Below, one piece after another: positions 44,304-55,316 of a stretch of DNA of 64,000 nucleotides. Position 1 is the stretch's first letter; each line of letters starts with the position of its first letter. Under the pieces are notes generated by a model. The model ran no database searches and was not told the DNA's origin. It saw only the letters and a program-made list of their open reading frames with translations. A program made the translations under genes and the position numbers. The stretch is from Leucosporidium creatinivorum (taxonomy: Eukaryota > Basidiomycota > Microbotryomycetes > Leucosporidiales > Leucosporidiaceae). The DNA is taken from assembly GCA_001600635.1 (NCBI GenBank), contig BCKL01000001.1:1158808-1222807 (forward strand), written 5' to 3'.

Positions 44304-46480
44304 GTAGAAGGGTGTACAAGGGCCGTTAGCGGTCGAAACGCGAGTGGAAGCGAGCGCCGAGAAACGTCGGGCGACGCTGGAGTACAGTGGAAAGGTGCAC
44401 TCACGATCTGAGTAGCGTAGTACTGTTCCAGGTCCTGTAGGTGAGTGGTAGAGGTAGCGAGGTTAGCATACAGAGCTCATAGAGAGCAGCAGAACGAGCG
44501 CCGAGAAGACGAACTCGGAGGATCTTGATGTCCTCGTTGGTGACAAACTGCAGGGATGTAGCGGGTCAGCAGTAGCACACAGAGACAAGCTAGAGCAGCA
44601 CTCACGTTGATGGCGACTCCCTTGCGACCGAACCTGAGTACAGAGTACAGAATCTCGGGTCAGCTCTCGCTCGCTCCTCGACCACCAGCTCCTCCCCGTC
44701 CACAAGGCCACACCGACTCACCTTCCCGAGCGTCCGATGCGATGAATGTAGTTCTCGCGGTTTGAGGGCAGGTCGTAGTTGATGACGAGCGAGACCTGCT
44801 GGACGTCGAGTCCACGCGCCCAGACGTCGGTGGTGATGAGCACACGAGACGTTCCCGAGCGGAACTCGCCCATGATCGTGTCGCGCTCCTTCTGTGGCAT
44901 CTCGCCGTGCATCGAGGAGACCTATCACAGCAAAGAGGTAAGAGGTCAGCGCGGGGAGAAGGAGGGAGAGGCGCCAGAGACGAACGGTAAAGTTGGCCTC
45001 GCGCATCTTCTCGGTGAGCCAGTCGACCTTTCGCCGTGTGTTGCAGAAGATGACGGCCTGGGTGATGGTGAGGGTGTCGTACAGATCGCACAGGGTGTCG
45101 AACTTCCAATCCTCCTTCTCGACGGCGACGAAGAACTGCTTGATGCCCTCCAGCGTCAACTCATCGCGCTTGACGAGGATGCGGATGGGGTCGGTCATGA
45201 ACTTGGTGGTCATCTCGAGGACGTCGTGAGGGAGCGTAGCGGAGAGGACGACGACCTGCGTCTGAGGAGGGAGGTAGCGGTAGACGTCGTAGATCTGGTC
45301 CATGAAGCCTCGGTTGAGCAGCTCGTCGGCCTCGTCGAGGACGAGCATCTTGATGTTGCGAGTGCGGAGGTGACGACGCTTGATCATGTCGAACACGCGG
45401 CCAGGGGTTCCCGAGACGACCTGCTGGCCGTGGTCGAGCTTGCGAATGTCCTCGCCGACCGAGGTTCCTCCGATGCAGGCGTGGCACGACACGTTCATGT
45501 AGTCTGTTCGAATAGAAGGTGAGCTCTTGATCACCGCCGCGAAGTAAACCAACGGCACTCACCTCCAAGAGCGAGGACGACACTCTGGATCTGAGTCGCG
45601 AGTTCACGAGTAGGGGAGAGGACGAGGGCCTGGGTCTCGCGAACGGAGGTGTCGATGGACTGGAGGATGGAGATGGAGAAGGTGGCGGTCTTTCCGGTTC
45701 CAGATTGAGCCTGCGAAACGAGCCGAGCGAGCGAAGTCAGCCAACGTCTCGGGGCGGGCTCTCAACCTAGGGAATGAGATGCGCACCTGAGCAATCACAT
45801 CGCGACCTTGGGTGACGGGCTTGATGGCACGCTGTTGGATAGCCGAGGGCTTCTCGAATCCTGTGGTCCGGCGAAAGCGAGAGTCAGCATGTGGGAGCTT
45901 GAAGGAAGCGAAAGCGCGTCTTTGATGAGAGATGGACGGACCGTAAGCGTAGACACCACGAAGGAGGTCCTCCTTGAGCCCAAGAGCATCGAAAGTAGGG
46001 GCCTGCAGACAGCCCAAGATCAGCGAAAGGGCTCGGCGGAGAAGGGAGGGCGGAGCGAGTAGCGCACGATGGAGACAGACTCGGAGGTCTCGAAGACGAG
46101 CTTGGAGTCCTTTGCTGGGTCGATCTATGAGTAGTGGAGTTGTAAGAGTCAGCTACACGTCCTGGTCGCCCTTGCTGAGCCTTTCGACCGAGATGAGTTG
46201 CTGGTGGCCCGCCTTGCTCCCTCCCAACTCGCCCTGCAATCGACTTGGACGGTTCTTGCTGGTCCCAGCTGCTCCTCTATAACCCGGCATGCTCCTTCTT
46301 AACTTCAAAGTTGATCCCACCGCGCGAAAGCCGAGTAGACGGCGAAGGCGAGAGTCGAGACGGAGAGGCGAGGGGAGGATGGGAGGTGACTGAGTCCACG
46401 CGAATTTGTAGCGACAAGACGAGGCTGTAGGGCGGTAGGGCTAGGGTAGACTGAGCTGTGAGTTGTACACTTACCGACAT
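44244..46480 (-). CDS. FAL1: FAL1/eIF4A3 DEAD-box RNA helicase
   Basis: Orthologue of human eIF4A3 (exon junction complex anchor) and yeast Fal1 (40S rRNA processing). The first coding exon is only ATGTCG (46475-46480), then a 350-nt intron. The body follows eIF4A3 almost residue for residue: [40 protein letters not shown] (Q motif); [14 protein letters not shown] (motif I); [19 protein letters not shown] (II); [12 protein letters not shown] (III). The C-terminal lobe has [60 protein letters not shown] and [19 protein letters not shown]. The tail is [10 protein letters not shown] joined to [13 protein letters not shown]. About ten introns. The last exon lies inside repeat copy 2. The eIF4A3-like signature motifs place it nearer FAL1 than the translation factor eIF4A. 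Confidence 0.95.
46125..46474 (-). other. long (350 nt) first intron of FAL1
   Basis: Starts GTAAGT right after ATG TCG and ends CTCATAG before ATC GAC CCA. It is several times longer than the other introns in the window, which are mostly 50-110 nt. Early long introns often carry transcriptional enhancers; this is inference. Confidence 0.65.
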
Positions 46481-46733
46481 GATGAGGATGAAGTGGGAAT
46501 CAGACCTGCTCTCTCTGCGACTGTCTCCCTTCTCAAAGCTGGCCAGCTCACAGCTCTGTTTCTTACGCTCTCCTGCTCCGCTTCTGTACCTCGCTACTAC
46601 TAGACTAGGCTCAGCAGTGAGTTGCAGTCCTGCTCATCAGAATCACAGCGCTAACCAGCTCTCCTACAGCTCGACCTCAGCCAGGCCAGCAGCTCCCGCC
46701 TCGCCTCGCCTCGTCTCGTCGTCTCGCTGTACC
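46481..46733. promoter_or_regulatory. divergent promoter, FAL1 / SF3A3
   Basis: 253 nt between divergent ATGs of two RNA-processing genes. Several CTCTCC/CTACAG words are present on the SF3A3 side. A shared promoter would co-express an exon-junction helicase and a U2 snRNP subunit. Confidence 0.5.
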
Positions 46734-48626
46734 ATGTCGTCCTCCGTCATCGAAGACTGCCGTCAGCAGGCCGAGGACGCCGACTTGTACGAGCGCTCCG
46801 TCACGCAATTGCTCCTCTCGCTCGAAACGCCCGCCCTCACCCACCGCGACAAGCTCGCAACCTCCCACCGCGCCTCCGACTTGCTCTCCCGCATCGTACA
46901 CCGCTCCGACGCCCTCCTCACCGCAATCTCGCCCGACAACGAAGAACGAACCCGCGAGATTGACGCCCTCACCGGCCAGGAAACTGGGGGCGACCTCGCC
47001 GAGTTCTACCAGCGGTTGGCCAAGGTCAAGGAGTACCATCGCAAGTACCCGGACATTGCGCAGGTCCGCGTCTCGGGCGACCGGGAGGTCGACTTTGCTG
47101 CATTGGAGCAAGGCGACGACGAATGGCTCGACAAGAAGTTCACGGGCGAGGAAGGGCTGGGCCGTTATGTTGACTTGCACGAGCTGCACGAGATGTGGAA
47201 CAACTTGGCGCCCGCCTCATCCTCGGGTGCAGCAACGGCAGGAGGATGGAAGCGCATGACCTACCTCCAATACTTGGCCGCCCTCACCCAGTTCGCCCTC
47301 TCGCCGACGCTCAAGTCGACGCCCGAGTACTCCAAATACCTCACGGCGCTCCTTTCCTACCTCTCGAGCTTCTACGAGAAGACGCAGCCATTGGGAGATT
47401 TGGATGAGGTGCTGAAGAAGGCCGATGAGGAGTTTGCCAAGGCATGGGAGGAGGGCAAGATCGAGGGATGGGCCAAGCCGAACGAGCAGGGAGAGGAGAA
47501 GAAGGAGGGCGAGGGCATCTGGTGTGCAGCTTGTGAGTTGGTTCGCTCAAGCCGTTTCTAGGACCTGACTGACCCTCTGCTCTACCACAGGCCAAAAGAT
47601 GTACTCAAAGGACACGGTCTACCAGGCTCATCTGACATCGAAGAAGCACGTCAAAGCCGCTGCCAAGCTCTCCTCCTCCACCACCGACTCCTCCACCCCA
47701 TCAGCCTCCGCTCCCTCCTCCTCCTCCCTCGCCACCCTCCGACACCAAAAGAACCGCGCCCTCGCCCTCAAAGAAGCGCTCATCACCTCTCTCCTCTCGC
47801 CCTCCACCGACCCCCCTGGTCCCCTCTCCACCATCCTCTCCGACACTCTCTCCAACACGGAACGTCGCTCCGCTCTCACCGACAAAGAACGAGCCGTCGA
47901 GATCGAGGAGCTCGAGGCGCGCGAGGCGGCCGAAGCGGCTGCTGCTGCTGCTGCTGCTCAGGCCAAGGCGCCGCAGGAGGAACAGGAGGATGAGGAGGAG
48001 AGGATCTATAACCCCCTCAAGCTGCCGTTGGGGTGGGATGGCAAGCCCATTCCTTTTTGGTTGTACAAGCTGCATGGCTTGGGCGTCGAGTACAAGTGCG
48101 AGATTTGCTCGGATTTCATCTACATGGGACGGTGCGTTCTGTTCTCTCTTGGCTCGCTCGGCCGAGGTAGGTATTGACACCTTCTCTCTTCTCGACCTAC
48201 AGCAAAGTCTTCGAGCGCCACTTCCAGGAATCTCGTCACGCCTTCGGTATGCGCGCCCTCGGGCTGCCCAACACCAAGCATTTCCACGAGATTACCAGGA
48301 TCGAGGATGCGATTGCTCGTGCGTTCTCGCTCCCTTCCTTCTGTTCTCCTTAGCTCGAGCTTGAGCTGACACGACCCTTCTCGACCCGTGAACAGTCGCC
48401 GAGAAGCTCAAGCAGGAGGGCAAGGCCGAGTTGGCGCAGAGCGAGTTGACCGAGGAGCTCGAGGACGAGGATGGTAATGTGTACAACCGCAAGGTGAGCA
48501 TCTCTCCTCTCACTTCTCCCTCACCGCTCCACCTGCAGAGCGAACGCTGACCTTCTCCCCTCGCTCGCGCTATCGCTCGCTCGTTCGTAGACGTGGGAGG
48601 ACCTCAAGCGACAGGGATTGTTGTAG
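46734..48626 (+). CDS. PRP9: SF3A3/PRP9, SF3a 60-kDa subunit of U2 snRNP
   Basis: Core SF3a protein needed to form the 17S U2 snRNP and the prespliceosome. ATG 46734 opens [30 protein letters not shown]-type region is [39 protein letters not shown] and [15 protein letters not shown] are family hallmarks, as is [12 protein letters not shown] first zinc finger is rebuilt over an intron: [20 protein letters not shown]. The C-terminal matrin-type finger is [20 protein letters not shown], then [20 protein letters not shown]. The end is [11 protein letters not shown], stop TAG 48624-48626. Five or six exons; an Ala/Glu-rich linker ([20 protein letters not shown]) separates the fingers. Convergent with FRG1, about 108 nt apart. 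Confidence 0.95.
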
Positions 48627-48734
48627 TCGCTCTCTCCCAGTGCTCGTCGCGAGGAGCAATAAAGATGAAGTTTACGACAAAGCGGTTTTGCAGAGCGAGA
48701 GCGAGAGTATATACATGACAGGGGAGGGATAGAA
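48627..48734. other. convergent 3' region SF3A3 / FRG1 (108 nt)
   Basis: Holds both 3' ends. AATAAA lies just after the SF3A3 stop at about 48658-48663, a plausible poly(A) signal on the plus strand. Confidence 0.5.
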
Positions 48735-49841
48735 CTAGCAGTAGCGATCACTGTGAGAGAGGCGAGGTCAGCGGAAGATAGGGCAGAGGGCAAGGGACCC
48801 TTGAGCGCACCTCTTAAGCTTGACACGACGCTCGAGCATAGCTTCGCCGAGCTTGCCGTCCTGCCTGGCGCGTTTGAGCTCCTTCTTGTCCTCAGCCGAT
48901 CCAACGTAACGTCCTTGACCGCGAGCTTGGTACTTTTGGCTGTATTAGCGGGCAGAGAAGCGATCAGCCATCGACTTATCAGCCATCGACTTAAGCGAAC
49001 TCCGAACCTCCGAACTCACATGAGATCCTTCTCAGCCGCTCCCACATCTCCCACAATGGTCAACCCATCGTTGGCCACCGCCGCCTTGACTCCACTCCTC
49101 TCCATCAACTGCTTCTTGGCCTTGGTGAGGAACTCCCCCTGCATCCAAAGCCTCCACCTCTCGGTCTCTCCCTCCTCCGTCTCATCAGCCCTAACCTCCA
49201 TCTTCCCTCCCGCCAACACATCCACACTCAGATAATTCCCATACGAGCTCTTGACGACCACTCCCTTGCCCCCCGTAGCCTCCTCGAGGGTAAACTCCTC
49301 CTGCACTCCCCTTGCCTCCCTCTCGGCGCTGACCACTCCCAGTTCATCCACCGCGAGGAACTTGCCCGACCCCGACCTGAACGTCACCGTGTTCATCGTA
49401 TCGGGAATGCGAGTGCACACCCATACATGATTGACGTCGGCGGGGCCTTCGGACCCTGCTTCCGCTTCGACGATGGCTTCCAGCTCCTCTTGCTCCAATC
49501 CAGCGGCGGCGGAGGCGGCGAGGGTCGAGTGCGAGGAAGCAGGGATGGGGAAAGGGTAGATCTTGCCTGTTGTAGGTTGTAAGGCGAGGCAGATGGGCTG
49601 TTGGGTGAGCGAAGTGGAGGGGAGGGTGAGGTAGGTTGGGCCCAGAGTGAGCGAGGCGGAAGGGACGGCCATCCAGCCTGAGAGCTCTTCCTCCTCTTCT
49701 TGCGCTGTGATGGGTGCTTTGACCTTCTTCTTCTTCTTCTGAGGCGCGTCGCCTTTGAACTGGGACAGCGGAGAGGTGGGAGTCAGCTCTCGCAGAGGGG
49801 TGGAGCTGTAGCAGAGCAGTACTCACAGTGAGCTTGCCCAT
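48735..49841 (-). CDS. FRG1: FRG1-like nuclear/actin-binding protein
   Basis: FRG1 has a fascin-like beta-trefoil, binds F-actin and RNA and is found in spliceosomal C complexes. Exon 1 encodes only MGKLT; the next exon starts FKGDAPQKKKKKVKAPITAQ with a basic nuclear signal. The trefoil includes SGWMAVPSASLTLGPTYLTL, FRSGSGKFLAVDELGVVSAE, EEFTLEE and YGNYLSVD, as in the family. The C-terminal KYQARGQGRYVGSAEDKKEL, then ERRVKLKSDRYC and a stop, matches the RAKLKADRYC ending of FRG1. Four exons on the minus strand, stop TAG 48735-48737. A disordered segment rich in Glu and Ala interrupts the trefoil at about residues 80-110. Confidence 0.9.
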
Positions 49842-50295
49842 TGTTAGCTGAGAGCTAGAAGCGAGTACGAGTCGAGAGCGAGAGCGGAGCAAGAAGACGT
49901 CGGAGGGAGAGAGGCGAAAGCGGAGGGCGTCCTCAAGCTTAGACTCAGACCGCATCCTACTCGACTGCAATCTCGTATCTTAGCATCTCCAGCAGCAATC
50001 ATGACCGCCTACAGACCCCCTGCTCGCTCTTCAGCCGCTTCTCCGCCCGTCCTACAGCCCCCTTCGCCTCTCGAGCTTCAGCTTACAGCTGCTTAGCTGG
50101 CGCTCAACTTCTGTAGCGCAGTAGTCGTCAGCAGAGCTCAGCACGACATCTAAACGGCCTTACGCGTCTTCACCTCCGCTCTCCCGCTTCGTAAGATCAG
50201 CGAAGTCGCACTCGACTCTACTCGGCGTGTCCCCTTCAGAGCGGTCGCTTTCGCTGGTCTTCCTCAGTCAACAACGACCAAGGACGAAGCCGCTG
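49842..50295. promoter_or_regulatory. divergent region FRG1 / orphan B with an upstream ORF
   Basis: 454 nt between divergent ATGs. On the plus strand an ATG at 50001 opens 31 codons (MTAYRPPARSSAASPPV...) ending at TAG 50094-50096. Several CTACAG words here could instead be 3' splice sites of a 5'-UTR intron. No other gene seen. Confidence 0.4.
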
Positions 50296-51872
50296 ATGGA
50301 CTACAGCTCGCCCTACGACTTCGACACCACCAGCGGAGGCGGAACGCTACAGCCCTTGGCTCCTGAGACTAATGGAGCGGGGTCGGCTTTCGCAGCTCGG
50401 TTCCACCAGCTGCTGCTGCCGTTGGAAGAGCTCATGAGCGAGTGGAGGATAGGTGAGTCGTCTATAGTGCTGGAAGAGTGCTCTCCGCAGGCGTCATACG
50501 AAGCTGACTCGCTACAACAGTCTGTCAGACCTCGCCCGAACTCGCGCAAGAGACGCTCTCGCTCCTCAACCACAGCGGCAACCTCACCGAGACTCACTAC
50601 ATTCTCATCAATAGTATCTTCACTTCCGCTGGAGCGCAACCCGAGGTCTGTAGAGCTTTCCGTCGCTGTTCTCGGACCCTCGGCGCACGAGCTGACTCAC
50701 TCGGCTTGAACAGTACTACGCCCCTGCATCTCTTCACTACGAATCGCAGCCACCTTCGCAATACATCAACTTCATCCCTCCTACGATACTCGCCCCTCCG
50801 CCGCCGACCTTCCCTCCGACTCAGCAGCAGCAGCAACCCTGGGTCGGGATGACTCTCGTGGACCCTCCCGCTCCCTCGGTGTTCGACTCCATCCTCGCAG
50901 CTACGGAGGAGTTCTCGAGCTCGAAGAGTCTGATGTCGCCGGGCGGCGGTATAAGCCTCTTCGACTCGCCAATACTCTTCGGAGGAGGGGCGTCGACCGA
51001 GCCCATCGGCAACTTCCTCCAACTCCCGACTCCCCTCCCTACGCCCACGGCTCCCGGCTCCTCCTTCTCCCCGTGGTCCTCTCTCGCACGCTCTGCTTCC
51101 ATCAGCAGCAGCAGCAGCAGCAGCAGCTTCTCCCCTTCCGCTCCTGGGCCGATTCTCGTCCGCTCGGCCTCCCTCCCCTCGCCCTCTCCCGCTCGTACCG
51201 CCCAACTCCCACCACTCAACACCACCGCTCTCTACCTTCTCCTCCTCACTCGTCCTTCCTCGGCACTCGACACGAAGGCCAAATCACCCAAGCTCGAGAT
51301 GCACGAGCTCTCGCTTCTCCCCTCCGGCTCCTCCCCCTCGGCGCTCGACTCGGAGTCGGAGGAGCAGATCCTCCGCCTCGGATGGTTCGAGTACGAGGGA
51401 CAGAAGACGCCTAAGAAGGTGTATGAGGTGGTGCAGAGTAAGGGGGACGTCGAGTTGGAGCTGCGCGGGAGCTCGGCGATGGAGCGCGAAGGGGAGGGGG
51501 TGCGGATCCTCTTCTTTGAGGTGGGGACGTACTCTGTACCCGTCGCGAGTGAGGGGGGAGCAGTGAGAATCGGCAGCGGCGAGTGGTGGCGCGCGCAAGT
51601 CTGCATGGGACGTGTACGCCTTCATCTTCTCTCTTGCTCCCTCCCCCGGGCCTTGCCTTCCTCGCCGTCTCGCGCTCACCTCCTCCTCGCCGACCGAACA
51701 GCACCCCCTCTCTCCCCCCTCCCACCTCTACTGGTCGTCCACCACAATCGGCCACAAGACGCGCAAGAATCGAGTCCTCGCGCATTTCACGACTTGTACG
51801 AAGGGCAAGAGCTCGGAGGCGTTGAAGGTGCTTGCGAGGGCTGCGGCGGGGGAGGGGAAGAAGAGTGGGTAG
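50296..51872 (+). CDS. orphan B: Ser/Pro-rich protein sharing the WWRxQxC...HFxxC domain of orphan A
   Basis: Exons 50296-50452, 50521-50645, 50714-51613 and 51702-51872 join in phase to 450 residues. The N-terminus (MDYSSPYDFDTTSGGG) leads to a helical piece (HQLLLPLEELMSEWRI; TSPELAQETLSLLNHSGNLT). A poly-Gln/Pro stretch and Ser-rich middle follow, with FDSILAATEE and nine consecutive AGC serine codons. The C-terminal domain starts near TALYLLLLTRP and has RLGWFEYEGQKTPKKVYEVV, GVRILFFEVGTYSVPVA, WWRAQVCMGRHP at residue 385 and RVLAHFTTC at 418. The last intron (donor GTACGC) lies between CMGR and HPLS; orphan A has no intron there. Function unknown. It stands about 7.5 kb from its relative orphan A. 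Confidence 0.7.
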
Positions 51873-52240
51873 GCGAGTAGATGGACAGGAGTAGGGGGAG
51901 TAGGTTGGGAGAGGGGAGAGGTTCGGTGGCGAGGGGAGGAAGATTAGGAGGGAGTTGCTTGGCGGGAGATACTTGGATGCTATCGCGGGCAGGCTGTTTT
52001 ATTTCGACGTTCTTTCACCGTGTATATGCTTTTGAAACGCTTTGTTGTTTGTTTGACAGACTCGGCGCGAGCGAAGAGGACTGGTCGATCAGGCGATTCG
52101 GTGCTCGGCGTTCGCTCTCTTAGCTCTCGGCTTCTCATCTCGGGGTCGATCTCTCAGTTCCTCGCTTCCGCTCCTGACACTACACACAGAAAGTATCTGA
52201 TTCAATCCCTCTCGCAAGCAGAAAGCCATCTGAACTGACC
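51873..52240. other. convergent 3' region, 368 nt
   Basis: Between the stops of orphan B (plus) and the AP endonuclease (minus). Includes a purine-rich GGAG run just after the orphan B stop. No gene seen. Confidence 0.45.
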
Positions 52241-53714
52241 CTACGGCTGACCCTCCATGACGAGAGTGCAAGGCCAGTGGTCGCTCGCGTTGGGGAAGTT
52301 GGCGTTCACGTCGTGGCGGATGTCGCAGCTGAGGATCTGGTCTTGTAGCTCTGTATTCGCGAGAGGAGGGTGTGAGCTAACTTTGACCAAGCGGGAAGGC
52401 AGGAAATGACGAACGAGGCGAGATGAGGAAGGTGTCGAGCCTCCATTTGCCGTAGCGGACGCTCTCGTGGCTGTTCAGTTGAGGCAGAGGGTCAACTAGG
52501 CCCGCAAAGGACCTGAGCGATCAGCGAGAGACTCACGTGTACTCCCTCGCCGTAGGATGAAGTGCCCTCCAAGCATCGACCAACCCCGTCTGGTCGAGCA
52601 GCAGACCGTGCTCGACGCGCTCCCAGCCCATACATCCAGGCATTCGGTTCCAGCAGTCGCCGAACTTCTCGCCTTCGACATCTGCGGTGACGGACGGAGA
52701 GGCGTCAGCAATGGGCAAGGGCAACGCCCAGCAAGGCGAGGTAGCGACCTACCGTTCTCGTGGAAAAGGACGTTCAAGTCTGCACCCCAGATGATGGGCT
52801 TCCTGATGTAGCTGACGTGCGTCTTGAAGGTCGAGTTGAAGTCCTGGCGCCTCTCCTTGAACTGCAGACCCCTCGGCAGGCAGCTCTCGCGCTGTCGAGC
52901 CTCGGCCGAGGCAAGCTGACTCACCTGACCCTCCTTGCCGCTGTTGGGGACATACGAGCCAATCACGACGACGTGCTCGAACTCGAGGGTGATGCAGCTT
53001 AGGAGAGAGATGAGATCGAGGTCAGAAATCGGTCGACTTGTGCACACCAGCGCAACTCACGTCTCTCGGCGTCCTCCTGGATGTAGTTGAACGATCCAGG
53101 AAATCCATACTGTGGGTCAGCGACAGGCTTGAACTTGCTGAGAATGGCTACGCCCGTCTTCCAGTAGCGGTACTGCAGGCGCGTGGGGAGTCAGCGCGCC
53201 GAGCGAGCGTAGAGAGTCAGCGACCGGAAGCCAAGCAACTTACAAGGTAGCGAGGGCGAAGGTAGTAGAGCTCGTCGGCATCCTCAGCGTTCTCCCAGCC
53301 AGACTCGCAGATGATCATGATGTCGGGGTCCTCTGCACGAGAAGGAGGAGCGGTCAGCTCAGCTTTCGGCGCCCGAGCGAGCTGCTCGCTCTGCAGGGCG
53401 GAGAGAAAGAGCGGAAAGAAAGAGCGTACCAGCCTCAGTGTACTTCCTGAAGCAGTGCTACAGAGTCAGACGCGTGGTTTGAAGAGCTCGTCAGCTCGCA
53501 GTCTTCCCACCGCGCCCGACCTCTCTCGTCTCGCACGCGGCAGCCTATCGCTCACCTTCTTTTTGGCACTACTGCAGTCGGCGAGCGACCTGACGTTCCA
53601 GACTGCGAGCTTGTAGCTGTTGTCGGGCTTTCGAGGGTAAGAGAGCGGGTTGTTGGGCAACGGTTCGGGAATCTCGTTGCGAGGGCGGAAGAGGGGAGCG
53701 AGCTGAGGCGGCAT
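52241..53714 (-). CDS. ExoIII/APE1-type AP endonuclease-like protein
   Basis: Member of the endonuclease/exonuclease/phosphatase fold. All ExoIII catalytic positions can be placed: the Asn in LAVWNVRSL, the Glu in IMIICESGWE (family LQExK), Tyr in GSYVPNSGKEGQ, Asp and Asn in IWGADLNVLF, Asp in WRLDTFLIS, and the Asp-His pair in ASDHWPCTL. YRYWKTGVAILSKFKP also fits the family (Y.G.A...K). The protein begins MPPQLAPLFRPRNEIPEPLP and has no zf-GRF domain, so it is the short APE1-like form rather than APN2. About eight short exons on the minus strand, stop TAG 52241-52243. The change from LQE to ICE and the inserted GWENAED make the substrate less certain than the fold. Confidence 0.8.
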
Positions 53715-53929
53715 GTCGAGTAGTAGAGGTGCAGCTGATAGCTAGAGCTGTTTAAAGAGGTACAGGGAAAGCCTGAGCGAGCTGTCGAGAAGAGCGAGGT
53801 GTGGAAGGAGGGAGAAATCAAGTTCGAGCTCGTCTCGCTCTTCTCCCTCTCTCTTGCCACTCGCTTCGCTGCAGATCTCGTCTCTCAGCAAGGCTCATAC
53901 ACTACTCAACACACTCAAGTACACCCAGA
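53715..53929. promoter_or_regulatory. divergent promoter, AP endonuclease / acidic orphan
   Basis: 215 nt between divergent start codons. CT-rich near the plus-strand gene (CTCTTCTCCCTCTCTC), as at other starts in the window. Confidence 0.45.
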
Positions 53930-55078
53930 ATGGCCCCCAAGAGTACCTCGCGCGCCACCGCCAGCAAGAGCGCCCCGAAGGAGACGAAAGGCCGTGCGAC
54001 TCGAGGAGGAGGAGCTCATACCGTCCACTACGCCGAGGAGGAGGAGGAGATTGATGATGGAGAGGGATATGGTGCTGCTGCAGGAGAGGATAGGGGAGGA
54101 GACGATGACGACGATGATGAGGTGGACCCTGTGAGGTGAGTTAAAGCTCGGCGCGCGCTTCGAAAGGGCTCGCTAGAGCGCCTTGAGAGACGTGTAGGAG
54201 GGTGTGACCGGATGTCTGAGGATACTGAAAGATACTTAGAGCTACATAGAAGCGCGGAGCTGACATCCCTGCCCTACTTGTAGCACTGCCGAGCTGCAGA
54301 AGGTCATCAAGGTGAGCTATCTCGCCTTCTTCCGTCACTCATCGCCTCCCTGCTGACTTTCCTCACAGGCGTTCTCGAAGGGAAAGGCTTCCAAGGAGAA
54401 AGCGAGCGCCGCCAAGCTCGCCTCGCAGTGCGACAACCTCCTCGCCTCGGCCGAGAAGAGCGCCGAAGCCAACATCAAGCAGCAGCTGGCCAAGTGGTCC
54501 GTCTACTGCTCTCCTCGACCACCGAGCTCCTCCACTGACCGCCGCTTAACTCTGAACGATCACACAGCGACCAGTTTGTTCTCAGCCTGAAGCTCGATGA
54601 GGAGAGCATCTCGCTCGGCGGCGACGACTCGGCGCACTACGCGACCATGCTCGAAAAGCAGAAGGTCGAGGCCGAGGAGCAGCTCACCATCTTCGACGAG
54701 ATCCTCGAGGAGCTCGACCCCGCCAACAACTTGTTCTACGAAGAGGTCAAGCAGCATCGTGAGTCGTTTCCTTCGCTCGGCGCTGGCGGCTTCAGTCGGT
54801 GGAGACGATGAGCGGCGGACGATGCATTCGGGTCACTTCGCTGACGAAACATCTCATCGTCCCCAGTCGCCGACCGTCCCGCTCAGGGCAAGCGCTGCCA
54901 CAAGAAGCTTCGCAACGCCATCACCAAGGAGCTCGCCGAGCAGACCGAAATGGCCGAGGTGAGTTCTACTTCGCGTTCGACTTCGGTAGCCGAGTCTGAC
55001 CTGCTCTAACACCTGCAGCTCTACGCTCAAGCTGCCCCCAAGATCGCCAAGGGCTTCAGGATTGCGATGGGCGCTTAA
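53930..55078 (+). CDS. orphan helical protein with acidic N-terminal region
   Basis: ATG 53930 opens MAPKSTSRATASKSAPKETK, a basic tail, followed by a strongly acidic run (EEEEEIDDGEGYG; GGDDDDDDEVDPVR). After several short introns come helical exons: TAELQKVIK, AFSKGKASKEKASAAKLASQ and CDNLLASAEKSAEANIKQQL. Next are DQFVLSLKLDEESISLGGDD, EKQKVEAEEQLTIFDEILEE and LADRPAQGKRCHKKLRNAIT. It ends AAPKIAKGFRIAMGA, stop TAA 55076-55078. The total is about 240 residues. No membrane segment or enzyme motif. The basic-acidic-coiled-coil layout is typical of nuclear scaffold proteins, but I do not recognise it. Confidence 0.65.
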
Positions 55079-55316
55079 GAGCGAGGAGGAGGAGCATCTC
55101 GGGCGAGTTGTGAGGGGCTTCGAGGGTGTCAATAGCGTTGAAGCGTGAGCTGTGTATTTCAAAATTTTCTGCAAAACCCCTCGAATCGCTCTTCGAAGCC
55201 TCAAGAGGTGCAGCATGATTAATTAGCACGGCTCCTTACTCCGATAGTCGAGGCAATTCCAAGCTCCAAGCCGGCTTGCCCTCTTCCACACCCGCGCTCG
55301 CGACCCTCTTGTTAAC
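55079..55316. other. intergenic, tandem genes (238 nt)
   Basis: Between the acidic orphan and LUC7, both on the plus strand. Contains AT-rich words (AAAATTTTC, TTAATTAG), unusual for this GC-rich window, which may be the poly(A) region of the first gene. Confidence 0.45.

Noticed and set aside
51103-51129. CAG/AGC repeat as a possible microsatellite
   Set aside because: It is inside orphan B and encodes consecutive serines in frame, so it is described as part of the gene.
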